Source: Candidatus Aramenus sp. CH1 (lineage in GTDB: Archaea; Thermoproteota; Thermoprotei_A; Sulfolobales; Sulfolobaceae). From it: a stretch of 64,000 nucleotides of DNA. The stretch covers positions 1 to 64,000 of the forward strand of contig JALBWU010000007.1 of NCBI GenBank assembly GCA_022678445.1, read 5' to 3'. Positions 1 through 8,676 of this stretch are shown here, one piece after another (within the stretch, counting starts at the first letter, position 1; each line of letters begins with the position of its first letter). The position numbers and the translations under genes were made by a program. The notes under the pieces were generated by a model that did not search any database, was not told the DNA's origin, and saw nothing but the letters and a program-made list of their open reading frames with translations.

Positions 1-84
1 CAGTTGTCTAACGTTATGAGTTTATTGAAGTTAAGAGCGGTCACTTGTTGACGAGACTATCTTTAGAAAAGGTGGGGTTGTTAG

Positions 85-510
85 GCAGAGTCTGGGCTTT
101 CTTCATTAGGATACTTTCTAGCTATACCTGTTCTTCTTATAGTAGGACTTATTCCGTACTTAGTACACTTTCACACGGTAAGTGGGGAAGTAAAGCAAAT
201 CGGAACAGGGAGACTAGGACGAGGTGTGTTACAAGTTGAGGAAAAATATGGTTTCGACATCTCCTTGTATTACCTTAATGTGACACTGAAGAATATCGGG
301 AGTTCTGTCTCAATTTGCTATGCTGATGTACAACAAAACGTAGTTCCATTTAACGAAATTTTTGTATTTAGGTCGAACCACTATTTTGGGGACACCATAC
401 CTACTGGAGAGGGAAATTACACCATTGTGTTCAACTACACCCTTGAGGAGGGAGACGCCATATCTCTCTACTTGAGTAACGGCGAACTGCTTACCCTAAA
501 CTACACGTAA
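85..510 (+). pseudogene. Membrane-anchored hypothetical protein, start lost or frameshifted
   Basis: Not recognised. The frame ending at 510 is open back to 85 and encodes one hydrophobic segment (about 20 residues rich in L, I, V) followed by a beta-rich, Asn-rich tail, as expected for a protein anchored by one helix with an external domain. There is no ATG, GTG or TTG ahead of the hydrophobic segment in this frame; the only ones are internal, e.g. GTG at 226. The good Shine-Dalgarno-like GGTGGGG at 71-77 and the TTG at 78 lie in another frame, so a one-base shift near 85-110 would join start and body. Could be a real pseudogene, a sequencing error or a shorter protein starting at 226. Its 3' end overlaps the opposite-strand gene by 20 bases. 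Confidence 0.4.
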
Positions 511-929
511 CCCTCACTGATCTAAGGTCCATGAGGGCTCCTTCATTGACCTTGTTCAAGATGAAACCATAGGCGACCTCGAGTTGCTTCAGCCCCAGTA
601 CCCTAGACGCCTCCAGTAGGGAGAGCAACGCAGTTGACGCTCTCCTATTAAGGAAGAGGGACGACAAGCCTAGCTCCTCCACAGCGACCTTCCGCTTGCT
701 TGGGTTTCCCTTAGCCTCGTAAACCACGCAATCTGTACCCTTGAAGCAGTCCCCCGACACAGTGCACGAAAATCCCCTTGCCCTGCTCCACGTACACTAG
801 GACGTCCTTAAGGAAGTTCCTCCCCACGTACATCCCTTCTCCTAGCTTCATAAGGCGTACTCCTCTGAGGTCTTCGTTGTTCCTCTTAACGACTACTTTA
901 GGGTTACCCATAAACTTTCTTCTTGACAA
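491..929 (-). pseudogene. Frameshifted hypothetical gene
   Basis: Not recognised. Two minus-strand reading frames abut and look like one protein of about 145 residues. The upstream one starts at 929 and reads through GKGIF; the downstream one carries a Cys-rich stretch with the segment DCVVYEAKGN and then a helical C-terminal half ending at 491. Joining them needs a one-base change at the run GGGGATTTT (minus strand, around 765-775), a typical place for an indel or a base-call error. TATA-like AT-rich sequence precedes 929. The neighbouring gene at 85-510 also looks broken, so this end of the window may be decaying accessory DNA. Confidence 0.4.
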
Positions 930-996
930 AAATAAAAAAGTTTTATAGCCAACTCAAAGATCTTGCTTTTTTACTCCCGGGTACAAAATTCATGTA

Positions 997-1878
997 ATGA
1001 GCCAAGAAGACCTCCTGCAGAGGATTCTCAACGACCCACAGCTTCTCTCCGCCCTTGCTGACAGGGTATATGAGAGGATAAGGGAGGACGTGGTAATTAA
1101 GAAGATAGAGGAGCTAGAAAAAGTGGTCAAGGCTATCCAAGACGAAATAGCGAAGATGAGGGAGGAGTTTGAGAAGAGATTCTTAGCACTTGAAGAAGAG
1201 AACAAGAGGATATGGCAGGAGATAGCGAAGATGAGGGAGGAGTTTGAGAAGAGGTTTGAGGAGATGAACAAGAGGTTTGAGGAGTACGACAAGAAGTTCT
1301 GGGAAATCCACGAAGAGACCAAGAAAATATGGCAGGAGATTCAAGCCACAAAGGAGGAGAACAAGAGGATATGGCAGGAGATAGCGAAGATGAGGGAGGA
1401 GTTTGAGAAGAGGTTTGAGGAGATGAACAAGAGGTTTGAGGCGAACCAAGAGGAGAACAGGAAGATTTGGCATGAGATAAAGCTCTTGAGGATCGCCTTC
1501 TCCTCGTTTACCTCCAGGGCAGGACGTTACATAGAAAAGACAATAATGGAGCTCTACAAGGAGGCCCTCAAGCTACACGGCGTCGATCCCTCGAAGGTAA
1601 AGCACGGGAAGATAGTAGACGAGAAGGGGATAGTATACAAGGGGAGGACGTATGAGGTGGACTTTTACGAGACAAACGACTACGTCTACCTGTTCGAGGT
1701 CAAGAACTTCGCAGACGAGGGAGCTATTGAGCAACTGGAGATAAGGGAAAAGCTGTTCGCTTCCATGTACAACAAGCCCGTAAAGAAGTTCCTAATTGCC
1801 AACACAATAGAGGCTAAGGTGAAGAGGGAGGCAGAGGAACGCGGGATTACCGTAATAGCGGGACTCGTGGTGAAGTAA
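997..1878 (+). CDS. Coiled-coil protein with C-terminal PD-(D/E)XK-like domain (DUF3782-like)
   Basis: 293 residues. Residues 1-30 are a short helical head; residues 30-160 form a highly charged coiled coil built from repeated units such as RIWQEIAKMREEFEKRF; residues 165-293 are a compact alpha/beta domain with VDFYETNDYVYLFEVKNF, where the D and the E-x-K fit the core of PD-(D/E)XK nuclease-fold proteins. This organisation is common in thermophilic archaea and the family varies in repeat number; its function is not known. An 85-base perfect direct repeat (1198-1282 and 1357-1441) shows recent internal duplication. Stand-alone gene with about 115 bases of AT-rich sequence upstream. Nuclease activity is an inference only. 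Confidence 0.75.
   Translation: MSQEDLLQRILNDPQLLSALADRVYERIREDVVIKKIEELEKVVKAIQDEIAKMREEFEKRFLALEEENKRIWQEIAKMREEFEKRFEEMNKRFEEYDKKFWEIHEETKKIWQEIQATKEENKRIWQEIAKMREEFEKRFEEMNKRFEANQEENRKIWHEIKLLRIAFSSFTSRAGRYIEKTIMELYKEALKLHGVDPSKVKHGKIVDEKGIVYKGRTYEVDFYETNDYVYLFEVKNFADEGAIEQLEIREKLFASMYNKPVKKFLIANTIEAKVKREAEERGITVIAGLVVK
1198..1441 (+). repeat. 85-bp perfect direct repeat inside coiled-coil gene
   Basis: Bases 1198-1282 recur identically at 1357-1441, offset 159 bases (53 codons, in frame). The copies encode the same coiled-coil module beginning ENKRIWQEIAK. Identity at nucleotide level points to recent duplication or gene conversion rather than selection on protein alone. Confidence 0.9.
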
Positions 1879-2575
1879 ATTCGGGCATATAAGGGCTCTA
1901 GTCGAGGCATCGTTTTTGAGCTGCGTTGTACCCTGAGACTTCCCTTAAAGCTCATGCACTTCACGTGAATCTTTAGGCGATAAGATAGAGGAGGTAACGT
2001 TAAACTGCGACGTCCCCTTCATCGCTCCCTACACAGTGATGCCCACACGTTGACTCATTTGGTAGACGCTCCGTGCGTGCATCGGTTAGTGCACCAGTGC
2101 ACTATCCCTGAAAAGTAAAAGGAGAGACCTTACAATAGACCTTACGACTGAAATATTAAACCTATCTAGGTATGTGATCCAGAAGCTATATTCAGACAGA
2201 AATTTCTCCCTTGACCCGGAAGGGAAGATAATACCTTGTAAGAATAAATTTACTCAAGGAATAATTATTCCTGAAAAAAGACTTCAAGCAGAAGCTATAT
2301 TAAGCTACACAAGCTGACGGGTAATACTCTAGGAGGGTAATACTTCTAATTCTACCATGATCAAAAGGTGACAGGTACACGGAAACTACAGGATACACCA
2401 GCTGGTGTTGAACGAGAAAAAGCGATCGAGGTCTCCGGGTGTCAAGAACAGGGTGACTATAAGTAATCACCGTAGTTTCTTTATATAGAGTAGGAAGGTG
2501 AACAGCGTCGTGGAAACCTTATAATATATAACAAACACAAAAGCACACTGACTACTAGTAGGCGCCCAGTGGTAT
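1879..2575. other. 697-bp stretch without a supported gene
   Basis: Short open stretches only. An 18-base inverted repeat, TAGTGCAC-CA-GTGCACTA, lies at 2087-2104. The word AGAAGCTATAT occurs at about 2171 and 2287 and again at about 3947 in the next gene-free stretch, which hints at shared remnant DNA. No transposase, RNA gene or clear promoter was recognised. Confidence 0.5.
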
Positions 2576-3175
2576 CTATTTCCTCAAGTTGTACACCAAC
2601 AGTACAACGACAACTACGACGCCAAGCACGAACAAGTAGGCTGAGTAGGTCTCGAGGAGCTTCGACACGTACCCCACTTGGGCGTAGTAGATGTACCCAA
2701 GCGTGGCTAGGAGGGAGTCCCATATTAAGTGGCCTAGGGCGGTGAAGACCACGAACTTGACTAAGTTCATCCTCGCGAGGCCCGCCGGCAGCGAGATCAA
2801 AGCCCTTATCTCAGGAACAAAGCGGAACCCGAAGACGGCGTAGGCACCGTGCTTGTCAAACCACTTGTTGAGTAGGGCCAACCTCCTCTCGTTAAACCTT
2901 ATAGCCCTCCCGTACTTTTTCAGGAATGGGAGACCGAGCTTCAACGCCACATAGTAATCTATTATAGAGCCGACCAGGCTGCCCAGAGTCCCCACAGTTA
3001 TACCCCCAGCTAAGTCCATTGAGCCCAGCCTTGAGAAGTAACCGACGTAGGGCATTATCACCTCGCTAGGGACTGGGAAGCCTATCCCCTCCAACACCAT
3101 CAGACCGAAGAGTAGGGCGTAGCTGTAGACCAAGGCGTGATTCATGAAGTAGGAACGGCTAATAAAGTTTCTCAT
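2576..3175 (-). CDS. DedA/VTT family membrane protein
   Basis: About 200 residues from the ATG at 3175 (another ATG at 3145). The open frame runs on to 3307, but the added 44 residues are Pro/Ser/Arg-rich and unlike the family, so the later start was chosen. Family marks: GIGFPVPSEVIMPYVGY near the N-terminus (G-x-x-x-P-x-E motif in the first re-entrant helix) and RFVPEIRALISLPAGLARM in the middle (the F-x-R-F-x-P-x-R motif). Hydrophobic segments flank both, and the protein ends in a strongly hydrophobic helix. DedA proteins are inner-membrane proteins linked to phospholipid flipping and proton-motive-force homeostasis; the specific role in archaea is unknown. Isolated between two gene-free stretches. 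Confidence 0.85.
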   Translation of the reverse strand: MRNFISRSYFMNHALVYSYALLFGLMVLEGIGFPVPSEVIMPYVGYFSRLGSMDLAGGITVGTLGSLVGSIIDYYVALKLGLPFLKKYGRAIRFNERRLALLNKWFDKHGAYAVFGFRFVPEIRALISLPAGLARMNLVKFVVFTALGHLIWDSLLATLGYIYYAQVGYVSKLLETYSAYLFVLGVVVVVVLLVYNLRK

Positions 3176-4501
3176 GACACCGTAGACCTTTGAAGACGGT
3201 GCACTCAAGGGCCTATGGCCCCGCCCGTGGTTAGCATAGCGTGCTGAGCCATCCCGGGATGCTGAAGGATTGGGAGAAGGGATACCGAAGACAAAATGGA
3301 TCCTCATCTATATGTGGCCTACGAGCGGTTTCGCCAGATGGAGTTTGTGTAACTTGAAGTTTTAGGTCTTCTCGTAAGAGTCAAAGAACTCCTGATGCCC
3401 ATCCAGAGTTGACGGGATGTCCGGATTTCCCTTATCTACACAGCGTAGTGAGCAGGGATCCCTATAAAGGGTCAAGTGAGGATAGAGGACGTGATCCCGA
3501 AGTCCAAGGGTTTACATAAGAGGTTAAGTCCTATGAGGAACGCAAGACGAGCAAACACGTAGTGTCAAGGGCAGTCGAGCAAAAGCCCACTAAGCTGCAC
3601 GCTCTCGCTCTGAAATGCACTTTGAAGCTTCACGCGGTGTCTGCACTAAGTAGCTTAAGTAAGACTTCCTCGTTTAAAATGTGTAGCGGGAATTAGAACG
3701 CAGTTAAACCGCTCGTACACTGCACTTAGTGGACTTCTAGAAGAAGCGCAGGCTCATCCCTCAACCAGAAATGGGATAAAACGACGGTTCTGTGCTCTGC
3801 CCTAAAGGCCTTGATTAGTCTAGGCGTCCGCTAAGCTGTCGTCGTTCCGCGCATACATACACGGTGCAACAAGAAAGGTTCCATTCACGGGAACTCTAAG
3901 GGCTCCAACAGCTTCCATTTTTTATTACTAATTTGTTTTTGCTTCCAGAAGCTATATCAACTCCAACTGCCCCGCCTTCATTCACGCATGCGCGTATTAC
4001 TTTCAATTCATTAAGAGATAAAGAGCACCTACGCTTCAGCTGCAATTTACGTGCCCTATCTTCTCTACATCAAGAGGACATAATACTGGGTATAGTTAAC
4101 TCCCGGTTATCTAGACAGTTTTACCTCAGAGTTTTGTTGCCGTGGATAGTGAGGGGGATCGTTACTAGCCCTTGTTTTTGATCGGAAATACTCATAAGCT
4201 TTACTTCCACTCAACAAAGAATATAAGGAGGAGAAAAAGAGAACAATACAATTACAGAAAGTTTTTGTTAGAATAACGAGATTTAATGTAATGTTCAAGA
4301 GAAAAGGGAGTGTAACCCTTTTTATGTCTTCTCTCAAGAAAAATAACTCGTCGTTTTGTAGAGTGAAGAGTGAAGAAGCCCTCGTTTTCTTATGGAAGAA
4401 AATTTTTTCCTAAGCAGAATTTTCCTCCTAGAAAGTAAAAATGGTATAGGAATTCTTCCGCCACAAGGAAAAGAAACGGGTTTCCCAATTACTTGTCAAA
4501 C
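3176..4501. other. 1.3-kb stretch without a supported gene
   Basis: Contains several short open frames (for example 3933-4181 plus and 4107-4337 minus) with no recognisable domains and no good start signals. 3180-3300 has unusual GC-rich composition compared with 4180-4500, which is AT-rich. A fragment reading VRIEDVIPKSKG near 3476 looks like coding debris. Most likely decayed mobile or accessory DNA, but no insertion-sequence end or transposase can be supported. Confidence 0.45.
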
Positions 4502-5695
4502 TTAGGCGGTTGACTTCTTTCGCCTTATTAAGAACAGGGAAAAGAGGGAAGCCAAAAGAACTGCCTCTTCCACAATAACCACCGTGGCTAGAGGGTTTCT
4601 TACGTACGTTGCCTTTAGGAAGGGAAGCGAAGCCACGGAAAGAACGCTGGGAACCACCTCAGAGGTGTTGAAAACCAATCCTGCTCCAGTGCTTCTATGC
4701 CTAGGGTCGAACTCTCCAACCATGTAGCCCATTCCTCCCCATCCTAGAGAAGAGGTAACGAAGAGAGGAAGAAGAGTAAGTGGGTCGTCGAGAAGTACTA
4801 AGGGTACAGTTAACGAGGTCGAGGCAACGGAAGCTATTGCAACCTTAATCCACGATAGCTTAAACGTCATGAGCGCCCCTAGGAAAATGGAGAGAACTGA
4901 GAACGCAAAGCCCAAGGCTAGAACAGCAGTTGCGTCTCGACCCTCTTGAGCGAAGAACTTGAAGAGGAAAGGATAAACGAGGAAGTTTAGGGTGATTCTG
5001 TAATACACCACGCTGAGAAACGCTAGAAGTACCTCTCTCCATTGGCTCAGCAGTAGGCTTTTAACGGGAAGGTCAGTTACGTAACCTTTCTCTTTAAGTG
5101 CTAAGAAATCTGGGCTCTCTATGAGCTTTGTCCTAAGGAAGGACCTAAAGGCGAGAAGACCTGCCCCAACTAGTATGGCCAGTCTCCAGCCGTAGTTTAG
5201 AAACGCGGGGTTTTCCTCTATTCCTCGAAAAGCGCTTACCACAACAACGCTAATAACTAGACCAAGCACGGGACCCATCTGAAGGAGCCACATCTTGTGC
5301 CTTGTCTTCTTCCCCTTAATCACTAGCTCGTAACTTAAGGTTAAGCTACTCCCGTGGTTCCCGCCAGAGCCAAAACCTTGGATAAACCTTAAGATGGTTA
5401 TTATTAACAAACCAAAGGCGCCTAGAGAGGCGGGAACTGCTGAAATGAACCCTACTGAGACGGCAGACATGAAGACGCCCCAAAACATTGAAGTTTTCCT
5501 TCCCTTTACGTCAGCAACGTGCCCCATGACAATCCCTCCTAGGGGTTTACTGAGGAAGGCAACTAAGTAGGCAAAGAGGGAAATCATCAAGGACAGGTTA
5601 GAGGAGTTTAAGAACACCTTTGGCCAAACGCCTACTGCTATGACTCCCATGACGAAGTAATCATAGGCGTCAACGAAGATGCCTAGAGTAGACAC
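4502..5695 (-). CDS. MFS permease, metabolite:H+ symporter type
   Basis: 397 residues with about 12 hydrophobic segments. The start of helix 1, TLGIFVDAYDYFVMG, matches the acidic D-x-Y-D-x-F signature of the metabolite/proton symporter branch of MFS, and the loop 2-3 motif reads GHVADVKGRKTSM. RFIQGFGSGGNHGSS is the helix-4 motif. Start: GTG at 5695; reading is open upstream for only ten codons before a TAA, without an ATG, so the protein begins directly in helix 1 and may be slightly short at the N-terminus. Substrate is not predictable. It stands alone; the next gene, porB, lies downstream-to-upstream on the same strand 80 bases away. Confidence 0.85.
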   Translation of the reverse strand: MSTLGIFVDAYDYFVMGVIAVGVWPKVFLNSSNLSLMISLFAYLVAFLSKPLGGIVMGHVADVKGRKTSMFWGVFMSAVSVGFISAVPASLGAFGLLIITILRFIQGFGSGGNHGSSLTLSYELVIKGKKTRHKMWLLQMGPVLGLVISVVVVSAFRGIEENPAFLNYGWRLAILVGAGLLAFRSFLRTKLIESPDFLALKEKGYVTDLPVKSLLLSQWREVLLAFLSVVYYRITLNFLVYPFLFKFFAQEGRDATAVLALGFAFSVLSIFLGALMTFKLSWIKVAIASVASTSLTVPLVLLDDPLTLLPLFVTSSLGWGGMGYMVGEFDPRHRSTGAGLVFNTSEVVPSVLSVASLPFLKATYVRNPLATVVIVEEAVLLASLFSLFLIRRKKSTA

Positions 5696-5776
5696 TGCAA
5701 CAACTCTGTTAACTAAGCTGGAAGGTTAATTCCACATGACACTACAGAAGAAGAAGGATTTAAGTAAAAAAGCAAA

Positions 5777-6640
5777 TCACTTCTTTGCCATTTCCCTTAA
5801 TTCCTCCCACATCTTATCTACGTAATCCTGTAGCGCCTTCACTTCCTCTGGCGTCATCTTGGAGAACCTACCTTGGTACCTTAAGTAGGCTTCCACTGGC
5901 TTTCTCTTGCTCTTGTCCACCAAAACCTTGCTAGCGCTCGTCAGCCTAAACTCGCCGTTCTCTATCTCGTATAGTGGCCATATCCCTGTCTCAACTGCGA
6001 GCTTTGCTATCTCCACTGTGAGCCCAGCGTCGAACCTCCATCCAGGGGGACAGGGAGAGAGAAGGTGGATGTACCTAAAGCCTTTTTTCCCCTTTGCCTT
6101 TCTAACCTTGCTCTGGTAGTCGTTCAAGTAAGCTATTGACGCCGTAGCTACGTATGGTACTCTGTGCTCGGCGATGATAAGAGGCAGGGGCTTCTTGAAC
6201 TCCCTCTTCCCTGAAGGCGTCGTTGTAGTCCAAGCCCCATATGGAGTTAGGCCAGACCTCTGTATCCCAGTGTTCATGTATGCCTCGTTGTCGTAGCATA
6301 CGTAAAGGATGTTCTCGTTCCTCTCAGCGGCGCCGCTAAGGGAAGCGAAGCCTATGTCCCCAGTCCCACCATCGCCTGCCCACACCACCACTGTTGCGTC
6401 CTCTTCACCCCTCATCCTGAGTGAGGACGCTACTCCGGAAGCTATAGCAGGGGCTGCAGCGAAGGCACTGTGTATCACCGGGATTGTGGCGGGCTGACCT
6501 CCTTGGGTGTCACCCAAGATCACGCTAGTGCAACTAGCTGGGACTACCAACACAGTCTTCTTGCCCGTGACCTCTAGCAGGGCGTCAAGCTCCTTGGGTA
6601 TTGGACAACCCGGGCAGGCAGCGTTTCCCCTTAGGAACAT
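5777..6640 (-). CDS. porB: 2-oxoacid (pyruvate):ferredoxin oxidoreductase, beta subunit
   Basis: 287 residues from ATG 6640, which overlaps the porA stop as TGATG with a GGTGG Shine-Dalgarno eight bases upstream; a GTG at 6652 is the alternative. This subunit binds thiamine diphosphate: [16 protein letters not shown] with the following NEAYMNTG is the Mg-ThDP motif. The N-terminal CPGCP pair, and further Cys residues in the middle and in SPCPPGW, are the [4Fe-4S] ligands of the POR beta family. Last gene of the porGDAB operon. The complex oxidatively decarboxylates pyruvate (or another 2-oxoacid) to acyl-CoA with reduction of ferredoxin in the cytoplasm. The four-subunit form differs from the two-subunit enzyme common in Sulfolobales. 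Confidence 0.92.
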   Translation of the reverse strand: MFLRGNAACPGCPIPKELDALLEVTGKKTVLVVPASCTSVILGDTQGGQPATIPVIHSAFAAAPAIASGVASSLRMRGEEDATVVVWAGDGGTGDIGFASLSGAAERNENILYVCYDNEAYMNTGIQRSGLTPYGAWTTTTPSGKREFKKPLPLIIAEHRVPYVATASIAYLNDYQSKVRKAKGKKGFRYIHLLSPCPPGWRFDAGLTVEIAKLAVETGIWPLYEIENGEFRLTSASKVLVDKSKRKPVEAYLRYQGRFSKMTPEEVKALQDYVDKMWEELREMAKK

Positions 6641-7797
6641 CACGCTAACCACCTCTCCTCCTCCAACTTCCCCTCAATCAAGTCCTCTAACGTGCCTTCA
6701 ATATCCCTTGGCCTCACGTCCTTACCCCCTAGCCCTGCCACAATCGTGTGTACTGGCGTGGTGAGGCCATAGGCGTTCGCTTTAACCTCCAGCGAGAGCA
6801 CTCCTCCAGAGCCAAAGGAGTAGGCCCTGTCGAACACCACTACTCCCTTCCTGCTCTTCAAGGCCTCCCTCACTTCCTCCCTTGGGAACGGCCTGAACAC
6901 CTTGACCTTCAAAAGGCCCACCTTCTTCCCCCTCTCCCTGAGCCTCGACACGGCGACCCTCATATCTCCTACCCACGCTCCCATACCGACTACTAGGTAG
7001 TCGGCGTCCTCGCACATGTAGCACTCGGTGAGCCCATACTGCTTCCTCCCAGTGATCTCCTCGAACTTGGCCATCACCTCCTTTATCGCCATCTTTGCCC
7101 TTTCCATAGCTTCCATTGCCTTCTTCCTGTACCTAGCGTAGTTGTCCGGGGTAGCTACCGCCCCTATACCTAAGGGGTTATCGAAGTCGACCAGCTTGAA
7201 CTCCCTTGGAGGGAGGAACTCGTCCACAACGCTGTCTGGGAGGACTTCGACCCTCTCCATTGTGTGGGTCAAGATGAACCCGTCGAAGCCCATCATCACC
7301 GGCATCATTACCCTAGGATCTTCTGATATTCTGAACGACATTAAGGTTATGTCGTAGGCATCCTGGACGTTCTCACCCATCATCTGTACCCAGATGGCGT
7401 CCCTCTTGCTCACGAAATCTTGGTGGTCGTCCCAGATAGACCAAGGGGACGCTATTGCCCTAGTAGCTACTGCCGCGACTAATGGTACTCTCTGTCCTCC
7501 TACCCAGTATATCATCTCCGTCATGTAGAGGAGTCCTTGGGAGGCAGTTGCAGTGAAAACCCTTGAGCCTGTAAGGGCTGCGCCGAAGATGGCTGCCATC
7601 GCCGAGTGTTCGCTCTCAACCTTTATTAACTCTGCCTTCAGCTCCCCATTGTCTATGTACTCCGAGAGCTTCTCCAGCATTGTGGTCTGAGGAGTTATGG
7701 GGAAGACCGCGAGTACTTGTGGCTTTGCCTGCTTTACCGCGTAGGCAACTGCGTGGTTTCCGACTAAGGCAAGTGCTTTGCCCTTTTGAATTAACAC
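6640..7797 (-). CDS. porA: 2-oxoacid (pyruvate):ferredoxin oxidoreductase, alpha subunit
   Basis: 385 residues, usual length for the separate alpha subunit. The N-terminus has [20 protein letters not shown] and PITPQTT, the YPITPSS-like motif of 2-oxoacid:acceptor oxidoreductases that contacts ThDP and Co[22 protein letters not shown] is the conserved following block. The C-terminal third holds the transketolase-C-like domain ([15 protein letters not shown]). Start GTG 7797, one base after the porD stop, so translation is coupled. Partners: porG, porD and porB in the same operon. Confidence 0.92.
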   Translation of the reverse strand: MLIQKGKALALVGNHAVAYAVKQAKPQVLAVFPITPQTTMLEKLSEYIDNGELKAELIKVESEHSAMAAIFGAALTGSRVFTATASQGLLYMTEMIYWVGGQRVPLVAAVATRAIASPWSIWDDHQDFVSKRDAIWVQMMGENVQDAYDITLMSFRISEDPRVMMPVMMGFDGFILTHTMERVEVLPDSVVDEFLPPREFKLVDFDNPLGIGAVATPDNYARYRKKAMEAMERAKMAIKEVMAKFEEITGRKQYGLTECYMCEDADYLVVGMGAWVGDMRVAVSRLRERGKKVGLLKVKVFRPFPREEVREALKSRKGVVVFDRAYSFGSGGVLSLEVKANAYGLTTPVHTIVAGLGGKDVRPRDIEGTLEDLIEGKLEEERWLA

Positions 7798-7798
7798 G

Positions 7799-8062
7799 TC
7801 ACTTCACCTCCGGGACCATGAGTATTGCCCTCGTGGGGCATACTTGGGCGCAGACTCCACAGCCCTTGCAGTAGTCGTAGTCTATCTTGGGGTAGAGGTT
7901 GGGCTCTTGGTCTATTGTGTTCTCCACGCAGTACATTATGCAGAGCCTGCACCTAGTGCACTTATCGTACCTAATTACGGGCCTAAGCACCCTCCACGTG
8001 CCAGTTTTCCCTGCCGAGCCCTTAGCAGGTTTTGCCACGGGTATCTCAGAGAGGTCAATCAA
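7799..8062 (-). CDS. porD: 2-oxoacid (pyruvate):ferredoxin oxidoreductase, delta (ferredoxin-like) subunit
   Basis: 87 residues with two complete [4Fe-4S] motifs: C35-x2-C38-x2-C41-x3-C45 and C65-x2-C68-x2-C71-x3-C75, followed by PTRAI. It carries electrons from the ThDP centre of PorB to external ferredoxin. Start is a TTG at 8062 inside the porG 3' end, with GGGGTGA seven bases upstream as ribosome-binding site, giving an eight-base overlap with porG. Confidence 0.92.
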   Translation of the reverse strand: MIDLSEIPVAKPAKGSAGKTGTWRVLRPVIRYDKCTRCRLCIMYCVENTIDQEPNLYPKIDYDYCKGCGVCAQVCPTRAILMVPEVK

Positions 8063-8600
8063 CCTTTTTCACTCCCCTGTAACCCAAGCTCACCGCTTCG
8101 GCGTTCATTTCCCCCAGCTTACCAGGGAACTCTTCCTTTACTACTTCCTCTAAGGCGTCGAGGTCAACGTACTCCTTTAGCAGACTTGCCAGTGCCCCGA
8201 CCATTGCGGTGTTCACTACTGCCCATCCCGCTATCACTAGCCCTATGTCTTGGGCTATCTTGGTGGCGTCAACGACGTAGGTTTCTCTCCACACTTTCCT
8301 AGGGTTAGAGGAGTTCATCAACACTTTTCCGTTTTCCTTTAGCCCCTCAAGGGGGTTCGTCGCGGAGAAGAGGAAAGCGTCAAAGACTGCTACAACGTCT
8401 GGGTTGTAGACCCTCCTGTGCAAGAAGATGGGCTCCTTTGAGAGCCTCACCTCTGAGGTAACCGGGGCCCCCCTCCTTTCTCCTCCGTAGAAGGGGATGG
8501 ACTGGCCGTAGTAGCCCTCCGATATGGAGGAGGCGACAAGGAGCTCTCCTGCAGTTACAACGCCCTGTCCTCCTCTTCCCTTAATTGAAAGCTCTATCAT
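8055..8600 (-). CDS. porG: 2-oxoacid (pyruvate):ferredoxin oxidoreductase, gamma subunit
   Basis: 181 residues. The first 20 residues, [20 protein letters not shown], are the diagnostic GRGGQG motif of the gamma subunit; [18 protein letters not shown] follows. It forms the CoA-binding/structural domain of the complex. First gene of the operon porG-porD-porA-porB; about 75 bases separate it from the dihydrolipoamide dehydrogenase upstream. Confidence 0.92.
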   Translation of the reverse strand: MIELSIKGRGGQGVVTAGELLVASSISEGYYGQSIPFYGGERRGAPVTSEVRLSKEPIFLHRRVYNPDVVAVFDAFLFSATNPLEGLKENGKVLMNSSNPRKVWRETYVVDATKIAQDIGLVIAGWAVVNTAMVGALASLLKEYVDLDALEEVVKEEFPGKLGEMNAEAVSLGYRGVKKVD

Positions 8601-8676
8601 AAGTAGATATTCTCGTCAAGGGTAAAATCCAAGAGTATCTTGGGGCCCAGAGCAAGGCATTTAACACTGTTAAAGG

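Noticed and set aside
3176-3300. Possible end of an IS200/IS605 element (TnpB tail)
   Set aside because: Only a composition impression; no tnpB motif, hairpin or TTAC/TCAC flank could be shown.
2481-3307. N-terminal extension of the DedA gene to 3307
   Set aside because: The extra 44 residues are Arg/Pro/Ser-rich and unlike DedA; a family-like start is at 3175 or 3145.
3933-4181. 82-codon plus-strand open frame
   Set aside because: No domain, unusual composition, no TATA or ribosome-binding site, and inside DNA that looks decayed.
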